A DNA stretch of 64,000 nt from assembly GCA_013365325.1 (NCBI GenBank), contig JABVXV010000009.1, positions 248,001 to 312,000 on the forward strand, read 5' to 3'. Positions 25,369-37,918 of the stretch are shown here, piece by piece; within the stretch, counting starts at the first letter, position 1; each line of letters opens with the position of its first letter. The translations under genes and the position numbers were made by a program. The notes below the pieces were generated by a model that was not told the origin of the DNA, made no database searches, and was given only the letters and a program-made list of their open reading frames with translations. The stretch is from Dipetalonema caudispina. Its lineage: Eukaryota; Nematoda; Chromadorea; Rhabditida; Onchocercidae.

Positions 25369-28300
25369 ATGACTTTAAGAGCTCTGGAGAAGCTCAAGGA
25401 TCTTTACTGTGATATTGCACAGGTAATTTTTCGCAGTATATGCCAAGCAGTCCTTCACCACTGTCCTTTTAAAATATCGACCAATATTGTCCTCATGCTT
25501 GCGTCACAACAGTGTTTATTTTAGGTGCCCTTACCGCAAAATGCTCGTTTACGACGTCAAGGGAAATATTTTGAAGTGTGTTTATCATTTTTCTATACTT
25601 GTTCATTTATTTTCATTGTATTCCGAAATATCACTTCTGTTCTTTTTTCTTTTTATTTTGTCCATCTGCTGGGATACAGTAACGGTCAAAAATCAAATCC
25701 AATTAGACCCTCAAGATAAATACAGTTTTAAACTTCTGGCTGCTGATAATCGGAAGGGATAGGATATGCATTTTACCCTAAGTTGCAGGTAAAATAGTGA
25801 GCGCTAATTTACTATTTTTCGGTACTATTTATCGGAACATTTTATCTCACTGAAATAAGGAATATCGTTTCATGTTCTTTAGATTTCTTCAATTTGGACG
25901 AATCGGGCGGTAGAGTTAAAAAAAACGGTGAAAATGCAACGTTCAAGTTTGATCGCGCCAAAAACTGATGAACCGAACATATACGAGCTCATTTCGACAA
26001 CATCACTACCACTCACTGCCATAGAGTAACCTTTTTTATATCTCAATTAATGGATTAGTATGGGCGAAGGAATATTTATAGTGAAAGCTTTATTCTGAAT
26101 AAAATTTATGTGGTGAGAAAATTATTAGGAATTCCCGAAACAGAGTATTTCACTGATACTTCCAGCTTATATCTGGAGAGGGTTTTTATTCTTTTATTTA
26201 AGTATTTTGTTTAGAGAAGAACTAATAGCTTTTTCCCACAGCGATTCAAGATGTGCCACGCTTATCACTTTACCTGATGGTAAGGAAAAGAAACAATACA
26301 TTAAGGTCCGTTAATTTTCGGGATTCTTTTTATTTTTATCAGCAAAAAGATGAACAGACCTTACATTGTAATAATTTAGGACTGACTTATTGATTATAGC
26401 CATTTTTTTGACTCTCCTCGAACATTTTTTTGCATACACTTTAGGAAAAGAAATAGGCATTTAAGTTGAATATCTAGTTTGGGATTCTATTGGATTCAGT
26501 ACAAATGTGATAGGCAAAGCTGTATAAAATTTTTGAATTTTCAGGTATTCGACCAGAAGGAGCATATTGAAATTTGCTGCAGTGATGTAACATCACCAAA
26601 AAAGCATGGTCTGATTTATAGCGATGGTAAATGATTCTTATGAATTTTTAAATTATTAGCTAGATCAGGAGACCAGTGACGTTAGCTACTGCTAAAGAGA
26701 ATGATGTGACTGGTATCAAACCTCTTCAGTACCGCATTGAGTATTCGCTGGTGTTGGAAAAATGTTTTTGTATTAATCGAGAAGAAAAACTTACAAAAAG
26801 ATAAGTGGATTAAGTGTTGGATGTAAGAATCAGACTGAAAGAAGTATAAATGAATAATTCGTTCCAGTGAGATTTGTTACATTTATTTCTTAGAGCTCTT
26901 TTGATCACTTTGCCATACTGTAATGTTTTTTACTTACCTTCACTGTGTTTGGTGAAGTTTTAATAGTTTATTATCATTCTATCAAAATTGTCTCATTTAT
27001 CATGCTTCGGTTGCTCTTTTAATGTCATTACGCGACAGTAGAAAATTGGTGGAATCATATGTTTTAAATTTTGATCTCCCATTTCTCAAGTTCAATTTAA
27101 TATTGCATAAAGCGGTATTTAATAGGAATGTTAGAAAAATGTTTTTTAGAAGAATTCGGCGGTTTGAAATGGTCCAATGGCGAGGGTCATTTATTGTATG
27201 CAGCCGAAAAGCTTCTTAAAAAAAAAGAGTACTACGACACCGAGTTGGACTGGACTAACGAAGAGAAGTTTCTCGATTCTAATGTTGTGAGTGAACTTAG
27301 CAACGTATATTTTTTGACCTCCCGACGTATATTTTCTTGACACTGCTCTTCATATTAACTGGCTGCTAATGTATCTTTTAAAATAGAATCTTACTAAGGT
27401 TCTATTTTTCTCTAAATTTACGTGGTTAACTCTGACAAGGATGACTGCAACCTAAATCTTTTTTACCACTTTCTGATCTTATCAATGATGGCTATTCAGG
27501 GAGTGACGTTTTATAAATACTTTTATTAATTAAATGATATATGTACTAAAAGCATTTAAGGATCTAAATCGAAAGTGTTTTGGCATCTAAAATTCGTGGT
27601 CTCCAAAAAACAGTTCTATTATTGTAGTAAAGACTATAACTAAATTAATTATAATGAAATCGTTTTTCATCTGATTAAATCATAGCGATCTAAACAGGGC
27701 GATAAGTATGAGCTTATTGAAAACTGGGGTGAACAGCGATACAAAATTCGGCAACCAGTGTTATCTGTATTTGATGTTATAAGTGGCAACATCACTGTAT
27801 TAGATCAGATACCTGACACTATTACTCCTGCTTTTGTTAGTTTCAAGTTTCAGTATTTTTAAATAAATCTTTTTAAATATATTATTAGTCGAAAAATGTC
27901 AACATTAGCGACACTATTGGAAAAATCCCTTTATTGCAATTTGAATCTTTTCGATTTCTATTGCGACAGAAATTAGACTCTAGCACTCACATTCTGGGTT
28001 TCATTACTGGCTGTACTGGGGTAAGCTTTTGAGTCACAGAGACATAATTCCACTTTTGCTATATATTCTCAGTGAAGCATCCTGTACTTCTGAATCGTCT
28101 CTAAATTGTTTTAAAATCCTGTAGTTTCAATTTTAGTGTTGTCCACTTTCAGGTAGCTGCTACTGCTCTGTCTACTGTTTCTATAGATCACTCTTTATGT
28201 TTCAAAATTACAGTTTGTCTGGGGTCCAAACGATGAAGGAATTGTATTTTTTGGAATTGAGAATACTCCTGTCAAATTGGGAAAAATATACTGCAATAAC

Positions 28301-31300
28301 AGAGGGTTTGTTTGTACTTACAGTCACTTTATTTCAGTTAAGGTTATAGTTTCCTAGCTTTTTTCAATTTGATTGATTTTCAGAGGAACATTATTCTATT
28401 ACGAATTGGGTTCAGCAAAATTAACTCCATTAAGTGATAAAAATGTATCAATCGAGGGATTATCATTTTCTCCAGATAAATCTAAACTGATTTATTTTCA
28501 ACGCCAACCTGGGGGACCTCATCATGCTTCAGTTTCCTGTCAGTTGGTGAGTTCCACTGTTTGTCATCATAAATTTGTTTTGCATATCAACTGACTGCAC
28601 ATGAATTTACTGTTCATTCTGAAAGAAACTATATACTGCACAAGATCGACAAGTTTATGCTTGAGTTCTGGAAAATGTGGAAAAGCTTTCATGAAACCAT
28701 TCCTACATTTTTCAGAACTACTTCGAGTAATTTGGTTTTCATAGATATTTATGGTTCGAGATTTCTGTATTTCCGAAAAATAGCAGAGCATTATAATGTT
28801 ACCTCGATCACATCTATGTTTTATTGATAAACACCACCATGAAATGTTCCAAATTTCTATTTTTCGAGCCAACTGACTATAAATGTCATTAATATTCCGA
28901 AATTAAGCTTTTGTAAGAACTATACTGTTTCGACACCTAAGTTTTTTTAGGTAGACTGGAGTAAAATCAAACAACAATTACTAGTTCCAATCGTCACTGC
29001 AGTTAGCGGTACTTTTTAAAATATTTTCTTGTAAATTTTCCAGTATTTCCTTGTAAATAAAAAATAAAAATGTCAGGCTTTAATATATAAGAAGTTAATT
29101 TAGTTTGCCATTGAATCGTTTTTATTGAATTAGGGCTTATTGTTATATCAAGATACAGTTATTAAAAGAAGCTAAAATCACCAAATACTTCTAAAAATAT
29201 TCCCACACTTCTTCATACATTATTGTGAGTCTTTTATACTTTTTTTCGATATCATTGTTTTTTATCAGATCGTGAACAGTTTCCCGGACTTTATGCTGTG
29301 CAGTTAGCTGAGAGACCATGGTCCAGTGATAATAAACGAATATTTGTTTCAACCGTGTGGGGTTCTAAAAGAGTGAGTTCAGTTTTCTTAACAAAAATGA
29401 TTATGAAAGCTTTCAGGTACATCAAGCCCTTTTTTAGAGCATATTAATGCAAAACTGTAGTCGTGTATAATTAATTTCTTATTTTCTCTGCCTTTTTTTT
29501 TCTTTTTTTTTTTTTTTTTTTTTTTGATTTTCAGGAAATTGTAACCATAAACACAGAAACAGGAAAGTTGGAGAAAGTTACGAATAATGGTATGCTCAGT
29601 CTGTATTATTCAGAATTTATGTTTTGCTAGTTATTCTCTGACCTAGAGATTAAGAAGTTTTCTAGGAAAAGAATAGCAAAAACCTGCTTTTTCAGCTGCT
29701 TGTTTTATTTATGCGTGTTCTAGTTTTCATAGTCATCGTTTTAACTTAAAGACATTTAAAATATTAGCATAGTATTGCAGCATAATGATTGTAAAATGTA
29801 ACTATAGTTTTTGTCATAAGGTGTTTCTAAGCACAGTGCATATTTGAGGTACCTTCCACGGAAGCTGGACTGTACTTGATGTAAATGAAGATTGCTTGGT
29901 AGCAGTATGCAGCGCACCAAATCGTCCTCCAACTGTCCTTGTTGGTCATATTCCAAAAGTTGATTCAGGAGAAATGGTAATTATGTTTTTACTTGCACTT
30001 ATTTTTCAGTTGAAGCATTAAAAAAATTTTGTTCTTAAGGGGAAACGTTATTTACTCGAGAAATTGCGCGATTATCTTAAAATTTTGCTGTTTTAGTGCT
30101 TCATTCTCCAGAGTCATATGGTATGATGTTTATACTTTTACAGAACAATTTGTTCTGCCATAAGTTACTAGCTAAAAACTAGTTGATTCTCGTCTGAAGT
30201 CATGTGGATCATAAGTGAATGTTGCAGATTATATGGACCAGACTTGATAATAGCTCAGCTGTTGAAGTTCGCTTGAAATTGCTCGGCTTTTCATGGCAGT
30301 TAGTAGATTTCGATAGAGGAGGTCAGTATAAAAAGGTTGCAGAAGAGGGTCATATTATTAGAGATAATTTTACATATTCAGTATACCAATATAACAAAAA
30401 ATAATATAGCTGATAGCTGTTCTTTTTTATTTTCTTTTATTTCCTTCTTAGGACCTCATTCTTTTCTTTCGTTATGTTTGTAACTGATGTTTCAAGAGAA
30501 TTATGGTAATTTTTCTGTTAAATTTTTCAGTTCGAGGTTCGTATGAAGGCCTACTCTATATTCCAAATGAAACTGATATTGTTCCACTAGTTGTAATACC
30601 TCATGGTGGACCACATAGCGTCACAATTGCTTGGTACATCATTCCATTGTTTATAATATAATTATTGTTTCTTCTCCAATATTAGCGTACAGTCATACTC
30701 GTGTTGTTGTAATTTATTATAATTTCTTTTTTTTTTTTCTTTTTTTTTATGCAAAAATTAAAATGAGGACAATAAGAAACTGAAGCACTGAGAAATACAC
30801 TCTTCTTTAATCAAATCGAACAACTGCTTTAGTATGTTAATGTTTCGTGGTATTTCAGTTGGCCAAGCCGTGAGATTCTGCTGTTGTTGAATTCTGGTTA
30901 TGCATTGCTTTTTGTAAATTATCACGGATCACTTGGATTTGGTAACGATTTTGTGAATTCCTTGCCTGGTAACTGCGGTGATTTGGACGTTAAGGATGTT
31001 CATGTAAGCCAAGCTATTTTCAGATTAATAAAATTAATATAATGCAAACTTCCAGATCTTGATTCTTATCGGTAGGTCAGTTGTTGCTGTTTTACAAATT
31101 TTCCCTAATTATGACACGTATTTCCTATTCGTTTGTTTTTACTTTAGACTTGTTTTTTGTTACAGTTTGCTGTTCAAACAGTATTAAATATGGAATCAAG
31201 GTTAGATCGTTCGCGAGTTGCAGTATGTGGTGGTTCACATGGTGGTTTTATTGTCAGCCATCTGATTGGACAATTCCCTGTAATTTTTAATGTTCAGTTT

Positions 31301-32859
31301 CGGTATTTTCAGTTTTATTTTCAATCTATAAGGAGTACATTATCAAAATGTTGTTTCTTCGTGCCAAAGTTGACAAACTTTAAAATTTTAGGACTTCTAC
31401 AAAGTGTGCATTGCTCAAAATCCTGTTTTAAATATTGCAGGTATCAATTTATCTTTTATATGTTATGATTACAGATATTACAAAAATGAAATTTTCAATG
31501 ATGAAAAGTATAATGTTTCAGAACGGAAAAATTAACGTAGCAGTTGATTATTTTAGATTAGTATTTGCTTGTTTACTTTGATTACCCTTTTATCCCATGT
31601 ACGAAGTTTGGGAGTTCAAGATTCAGTAGCAAATAAATATATAGATGTGTTATACTGATAAGTACCGCAAATTTTATATAATTCAAATGAGCATTTAAAT
31701 AATTCTTTAAAATTTTTAGCGATGTACGAATTATCAGACATTCCTGATTGGTAAGTTTTTTTTTTCTTCAAGAAAAGTCAGAAAGAATTCTACTGGGCAG
31801 TTATAGAAGTGAATATAGCGTTTGTAAAAAAGAAAATAGAGTAAACAAACAAAAGTAGTCTTTGCTTGTTTGGTCATTTCTCCATTGCTTTGTTTGAAAT
31901 TGGATGTATAGCATGGAAAAAGAGAAAATTTTTCCTTTAAGGTTTTTTCTTTTTTATGCTGATAATGCTTCTGATATATTTAACGGATCGGAAACTAGAC
32001 AGTTGAGTGCGCATGGGTAAATAATTTCGAAAAATGAAGTAATTAATACAATTTGTTTGGTAATATAACAGCAGAAATTACTTTTTTGCCATCCAGGTCG
32101 ATAGTAGAGGGTCTCGGTCGGAATGTAGATGATTGGCAGAGGATGTTGACAGCAGAAGACCGTGAGAAAATGTACCAGAGCTCGCCGATTGCTCATGTTG
32201 AAAAGGTTTTAAATTTTCGCGTGTTTTTTGCCTCCAGGAATTCTTTGAATATTGACTATAGCTGTATATATGAAGATGAATAGGTGGAAGTGGGAGCAAA
32301 ATGAATAACTATTAGTAAAGTGGGGACAGTAAAGTAAAAGTGCTGGAATCTTCATAATTAAATTGAATTTTTGTTCAGATAATTTTTTAATTTTTTGTTT
32401 AAGAATCAGTGCTTTAGATTGTTACACCATATTTACTTCTGAATGGTGAAAAAGATTTACGTGTTGTGAATCATTATCGTGCTTTCATTCGTAACCTAAA
32501 TGCACGCAAAGTTCCTAATAAGTAAGTTGTTCGACATTTGAAAAATGAACTTTTTTTTTCTTACTTTTGTAACATTTTCGATGTTTTATCTTCTTATTTT
32601 CAAGAGAAATAAGGCTATTTAAGACGGTGTCTTTGATGTTGTATGGGTTGTTGGTATCAGTGTTCCTTATAAATGGGAGAATTATTATGTGTGGGCATAT
32701 TTCATTAGTCTTGAGATATAGTTGGAATAATATCATTTATAATGGAAATTCAGAATTCTGTCGTATCCAGAAGCTTGCCATCCCCTGGAAGAAGTTGACG
32801 TAGAGGCAGATCGCGCAATCAACACCGTTCGTTGGCTCGATAAGTATCTCCATCAGTGA
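25369..32859 (+). CDS. APEH: Acylaminoacyl-peptidase (acylpeptide hydrolase)
   Basis: Cytosolic serine peptidase (family S9) that removes N-acylated residues from short peptides. Its 22 exons give about 711 aa, close to the human enzyme: 25369-25422, 25525-25575, 25883-26025, 26242-26305, 26545-26626, 27150-27286, 27686-27835, 28214-28305, 28384-28546, 28951-29008, 29269-29372, 29535-29589, 29849-29976, 30228-30321, 30531-30633, 30859-31003, 31166-31279, 31392-31440, 31720-31750, 32097-32205, 32418-32521, 32754-32859. All phases agree. The N-terminal half is the beta-propeller ([30 protein letters not shown]). The C-terminal half is the alpha/beta hydrolase: PHGGPH oxyanion region, GGSHGG nucleophile (about Ser565), NGEKD (Asp655) and EACHP (His686), an intact triad. 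AATAAA lies at 32973-32978. The first Met is chosen because it fits the following phase-0 donor. Confidence 0.95.
27889..28020 (+). other. Possible in-frame cassette exon in APEH intron
   Basis: Inside the intron between exons 27686-27835 and 28214-28305 lies an open segment of exactly 132 nt (44 codons). It follows TATTATTAG and ends GGG|GTAAGC. Both neighbouring junctions are phase 0, so inclusion would add 44 residues ([14 protein letters not shown]...) to the propeller without a frameshift. The mammalian protein has no such insert at this place. Confidence 0.3.
29499..29525. repeat. Poly(T) tract before an APEH acceptor
   Basis: A nearly pure T run, broken by one C, leads into the TTTTCAG acceptor of the exon at 29535. 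Confidence 0.85.
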
Positions 32860-33745
32860 TCTTCCTCGCTTCACTTCCACCAATTTTTTTTTTTTTTTGC
32901 TGAACTCGGTTGCTTGGTTATTCAGTCTGATTTAAAGGAATTGGATGAAAATTGTATTTTGAATGTGACCTCAATAAATTACTTTTAAACCATCAAAATT
33001 TTTTTAATATTGTGAGATCCTCAAATGGTACTCCATATTGTTGATAGCAGCTTTTCCTTTATTTTGTGGAAATGAATTAGCCAGTTGTGGTTATTTAATT
33101 TCCATAATTTCGTAAGGGAGTCACGATGACTTTACAAGAACCGTTCTAGTTTCCTGAATAGCCTAGATTTAAGGTTCCTTGCAAGGCTTAAAATAGTGTT
33201 ACAGAAATTGGTGCATAATTTTCTGGTCTTCAGAGATAGGCGGGAAGAAAGCGTAACTTTGGATAGTTATCGGTATTTAATCTACAGTGTAAGCAAGTTT
33301 TCTATGATTTGTTTCATATTTTGTAATTCAACAAGACAGCAATACATTCAAACAGTGTTTTTCCCTCATCATGGGAACTTCTGAGTAGTAACACTGACAA
33401 TATATCGATGAGATGAGTGCGTTTGGAAAGAATGCAAGTGAATGCTCATTGATAATTGTTGCTATGTATTATTTTGTTATTTTCCAAAATGCTATACTTA
33501 TAATTTATATACATAAATGAATGACAAACAAACTGTAAGGAATATATCGAGAAGTACTGAGGTTTATTTCTAGTTCAAGGTTGTATGAGGGGAAGAGATA
33601 GTGGTGGTCGTCTGATCTCATGCAAAATATCTCGTAAGGGATGCTTTCTTATCGAAGATTTATCCCTAGCAAATTATTCTGGGTCTGGTTTGCAAAATTT
33701 ATCGTGTATCGATAAGCTACATGGAAGTCGTTGTGCTACTTAGTT
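32860..33745. other. APEH 3' flank
   Basis: Starts with the APEH 3'UTR and its AATAAA. An open frame at 33196-33384 is unsupported. No gene seen. Confidence 0.6.
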
Positions 33746-34000
33746 TCATTTGTTAGCTTCACAGATATGCTTTAATGTTGCAGTTATTGATGATATACCT
33801 TTGTAATCTGTGTAGAAAGATGCATTATTGGTTGAAAAGATTCCTGTGTTTTCATGTCTTCCAGAAGCAGGAGTTATTCGTGATATTCGAGCTGTTGTAG
33901 GTTCAGGAAGAGGTATGTTATTTTTGGAAATGTAGCGGAAGTTTATTGGAAGTATTCGGCGTGTTATCTGAATGAAGTTGGGGAATTTCACTTCTTTCAA
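33746..34000 (-). CDS. Hypothetical protein, probable last exon
   Basis: A minus-strand frame ending in TGA at 33746-33748 with balanced, coding-like composition: RRILPINFRYISK, LPEPTTARISR, SGRHENTGIF. It has no internal methionine. An acceptor (TTCATTCAG) lies inside it, about 33 nt from its upstream end, so it is probably a terminal exon beginning at ITRR (about 33968). A phase-0 candidate first exon lies far upstream at about 36766-36746 (MNSAGRK, donor GTGAGG). I recognise no domain. It could be a chance ORF. Confidence 0.35.
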   Translation of the reverse strand: MKEVKFPNFIQITRRILPINFRYISKNNIPLPEPTTARISRITPASGRHENTGIFSTNNASFYTDYKGISSITATLKHICEANK

Positions 34001-36961
34001 GATGATATTGTGGCGATTGATGGATTGATCATTTCGCTCTCCATTTTTTGATTAAATAAAGCAATTTTTTAAAAGAATGGAAAGAGTTGTAAAGATTGAA
34101 AACGCAATCTTTGTTGCATCCAATTTTATCGTGAGTATTTTCGTCCATGTTAATGCTTTTACTCTGATAGATAAACATGAATTTGACTACAGCTAATTAT
34201 AATTGGTAATTAAGTGAATTGGAATCAAGAATCCCAGAGTTCTATATGAATATTCCATAGTACTTATGGTAAATACCTATGAAATCATCCAGGAAAATTG
34301 TATAGAACTAAGCGAAGAGAGGGAAATATTATAATTGTTATTGTTGTTGCTCTCTATCATGCAATGTTTATTATTCATCATTTCCGTTCATCCTTATCTA
34401 TGTTTCGTATTTTTATCTGATATGATAATATCGATTTATTTTGCTATAGAATCGGACAGTTTTTTTTTAATAGTTATTCGAGATATTAAGCGTATTCATT
34501 TATTATTAATTATTTTTATACTACATTATACCAGAAGAAATTCAGGAGAAGTTGAGGTCTCACAGAGGTTATGTTTGATGATTGATTGATTCATTTCGAT
34601 GCTAGAGTGGATACTAACTTTTTTATTGTTTTAGCTGTTTTCACAGTAGGAGAAAATTTCAAGTAGGAAAAAATTCAGTATTTTCATTATATATACATTG
34701 ATATCTCAGTTAAGTTTTTTAGAATAATATATGAAAGAGAGATATGGTAGAATATCATGAATAGAATGAATGAAAGGTATAAGTATGACAAGTAATAGTA
34801 GTTAATTGAAGGAATAATTGGTAATGATAATGACAATAGTAGTAATAATAATATCATATCGATAACACCTTACTATTTTTAAGTAAGATATTGACAGTTA
34901 AGCTTAAGCTTCTTTGTCTCAATGAAAGAAGCGCTGTTTTCGACTTATTATCTTGCTACTCAATTCTTCTCTTTGCTAATGGAAATGGGATGATGTGAGT
35001 GAGGGTACCACCAACTGTTACGAATAGCTGTTTGGGTCTACACCATTTACATACATACACACACACACACACATATATATATGTATATATAGTCTAATTT
35101 AAAGAGAAATTCTAGACAGAAATATGTTAGTAGCAGTAAGAGATAGATAGATAGGAAGAAGTCGTGACAGCTGGTAGTTACTCCAATTTTACCATCGAAA
35201 CGACAATATGAATAATGGTAGACACCAGTAATAACAATTCTCACCATTTATTGTCATTACTAATTGTCTGCATAAATAAGTACGTGTACACGTTATAACT
35301 AGGTTAGCATAAGGAAGTTAGCAATAACAATAATGTTATATGAGGATAGATATGAATATGAAATATGAGAATAGAGGGAATAATTCTGATGATGAGATTG
35401 TGCTGGCTTTATATTTTAGAGTTGGATAGTTTTCTTTTTGCAACTCCTTCGATTATTTTATTTACAATGGTAGGGCTAAATGGAGAATGGATGAAAGCAT
35501 TTTTAAATTACTTCCTTATAACATTTCAACTGTTCTTACTCCAAAGTTAAACCTAAAAAAATTTAACAGAACTAAACTTGATACTATTTCGACATTGGCA
35601 TTTGCTAATAAATAATTTTCAAAAATTAATTCTATACCTTGTCACACTATTGATTAAAATACTTTTAATCAGAATACTTATTACACAATGCAGATGTTCG
35701 ATTGTTATATTTTTCTTGTTAATACAAAAAATTGAAGAATAACTGACAGCTTAAATGAGTTCCAGTTTTTTTCAATTCCATCATATGTGTTGATTTTTCC
35801 TTTTTTTTTTTTTTTTTCTTTTATCTTTGGTTAGATTATTACTTTTGGTGACATACAGTGGCCTAGTGATGTCACATTATTATCTATTGTGATTCCTTAT
35901 ATCCTCGCAGATAAATAGATATGTCGTAGTGATCAGATTGATGTACATTTCTCCTATTATGATTTAATCTTTATTTGTATGATAGAAGTGGAGTGTCAAT
36001 TTATTTTATGACATATTTTGTTTATAGTTGTTTAAAGCAAAAAGTGATAATAGATGATTTCATGTGGGATTATATCCCATTCACAGGCTAATGCTTTTTT
36101 TTATCTCTCTCTCTCTTCTGGTTGATAGTGTCTATGATAGTTGATAGGTGATAAACTTCTCTGCTGATGTTATTATTCATTGTTCATGTCATTTCTTTAC
36201 AATTTTTGATAACACTCAGTAAAGAAGTTTTCATTGCCATTCTATCCCTGAATTTATAAAAAGTTGTGCAAAACATAGAACACTTTTTCTCTTTCACTTT
36301 CATCTAAATTTTAACTTGCAGACATTTCAGAGATGATTATACTTCTCTTTTCGAGCTTTTCTTTCATATTTCCTTCATTGACATTTTTTTTTTTTTATTT
36401 CTGTTATTTTAGATTGAACTAAAACATTCCCTTCCTTTATTCATGTTTATTCATCTTTCAACATTAAAATTAAAAGATCGTTTCTTAATTTCAAAAACAC
36501 TTTTTAATCAGAAAACATATGCTGGGATCAATTATTGAAAGGTAAAGGACAATGATGATTCTGCTGTTGCTGCTATTGCAATTGTTGATTCATTTCTGAT
36601 GGAATGGAAAGGTGTGACCCGATTGTCTGATGATCAATCAGTGTACTGTTTTTCTTGCTACTATTCATCATTTATTTGTACACCATGACCATCATGGTAT
36701 CATGGAGAAGTTATTGACTTAGTCTTTATCGCCTCACCTTTCTGCCTGCACTATTCATTGTAGCAAGTTTTTCCCACTGATAATTCAATTTTGGGAGATT
36801 GGTGATAGATAAAGCATTGGATGAAAAGGATGAGAAGCTTATTTCTACGACTTCAAAATTCGGGAATGTAAGGAATCCATCAGGATTGATGTGTGCTCTT
36901 GTATTCTATATGTATCTGTTCTGTCTGCTGTACGCATTCTGTGTGTATATGTACAATGAAA
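34001..36961. other. Intergenic or long intron, AT-rich
   Basis: No supported exons apart from the possible MNSAGRK start exon near 36746-36766 (minus). It contains a CA/TA microsatellite and scattered GATA/ATTA-rich stretches. If the minus-strand exon at 33746 is real, this interval is its intron. Confidence 0.45.
35050..35091. repeat. (CA)n/(TA)n compound microsatellite
   Basis: ATACATACACACAC passes into a TATATATATGTATATATA stretch. A simple sequence repeat. Confidence 0.9.
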
Positions 36962-37210
36962 TTAGCAGTCACTGACCCCGTTCCGAGCAAGTTGAACTTT
37001 GTGAGCGAGGTTTAATCTTGTCTTCGTCGCTCTTTCAATCCCCTTTCCCCGCACTACTCGGAACGTGTGTCTGCCACTAGTGCGTCCGTATCTTCCACCT
37101 CCCTCGATTTGACCTATTAATCGAACCCCTACCCCTGTATCATGCCAACACATCCCACAAGGAGTTCTTGCCAGTCATCCCAATTGAGTCCACACCTTCG
37201 CTACCTACAG
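36962..37210. other. GC-rich island, function unknown
   Basis: About 250 bp visibly near 50% GC in DNA that is otherwise about 30% GC. Both strands are partly open: a Gly/Arg-rich minus frame at 36962-37153, a short plus frame MKLAVTDPVPSKLNF from 36956 up to a GTGAGC donor, and a second minus frame near 37140-37206 (GMTGKNSLWDVLA). No frame has a recognisable domain. It could be a promoter or CpG-like element of the four-TM gene, an untranslated exon, an unknown RNA, or foreign DNA. Confidence 0.4.
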
Positions 37211-37918
37211 ATCGATGAATGAACTAAGCATTCTCCGTACATTATTCAATCCTATCTGTTTCTGTTCCGTTCAGTTACGCTTTATCTTGTACCGTTTCTT
37301 GTTGCTTGCATTTTTACTTACGTTTTTACCTATTTTTTCATCTCTTTTTCCCTCTTTTTTCTTTTCAATTTCTCTATCTATTCATCATAGTGGATTGAAC
37401 GTCCACTGTAATAATATTCTGATATCGTTTTTCCATAGTACTCTGCTGATTCTGAATTCTTTCCTCTCTTCTTTATATTTTCTAAAAGTATTGCTTCTTG
37501 TATATGAATATCTGTACAAAAGTGCATGCGGATGATTGGCTTCAAGTGGAACAGAATTTTGTAAGCTATTAGTTAGCTGCCCGATATATATCGTATATCA
37601 TTCAGCTTTTAGTTTCCATTCTCATCGCTGTATGAGAGAATTTACACTTGCTAATGGTAACTAATTTTTAAAGTAGTTCTTGTGTTTTTTTTGTTACTTA
37701 GTTATTTAGTAGAAGAAAGTGCATCCACTTTGTTGTAGTGCAGATAAGCACATATGTAGGAAATGTATAATACACGCTTGTATACAACAAAAAGGCATGA
37801 CATCAAATCATCGCTCCATGACTCTTTTCGCAAACAATATTATTAAAAAATACCAGTAATAACGATTGTTTACTAATTTTAGGATTCAGTTATTTCTTTA
37901 TTGTGATTAGTGAGATCG
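37211..37918. other. 5' flank of the four-TM gene
   Basis: Pyrimidine-rich. The frame at 37215-37535 is a low-complexity hydrophobic translation and not credible. A TTGTGATTAG acceptor ends at 37910, 8 nt before the ATG of the next gene, a plausible spliced-leader trans-splice site. Confidence 0.45.

Noticed and set aside
25680..25761. Open stretch [16 protein letters not shown] in an APEH intron
   Set aside because: Flanking exons KYFE (ends 25575) and ISSIW (starts 25883) join in phase 0 and match the APEH N-terminus; this stretch would need a different donor phase and soon meets TAG.
31157..31468. 103-codon plus ORF at the APEH active-site exon
   Set aside because: It is the real exon 31166-31279 (GGSHGG) extended by read-through into the following intron.
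34335..34589. 84-codon hydrophobic plus ORF
   Set aside because: Low-complexity Ile/Leu/Phe translation of AT-rich DNA with no splice or family support.
37215..37535. 106-codon plus ORF of hydrophobic, Phe/Ser/Leu-rich sequence
   Set aside because: Typical translation of pyrimidine-rich DNA; no splice sites or domain.
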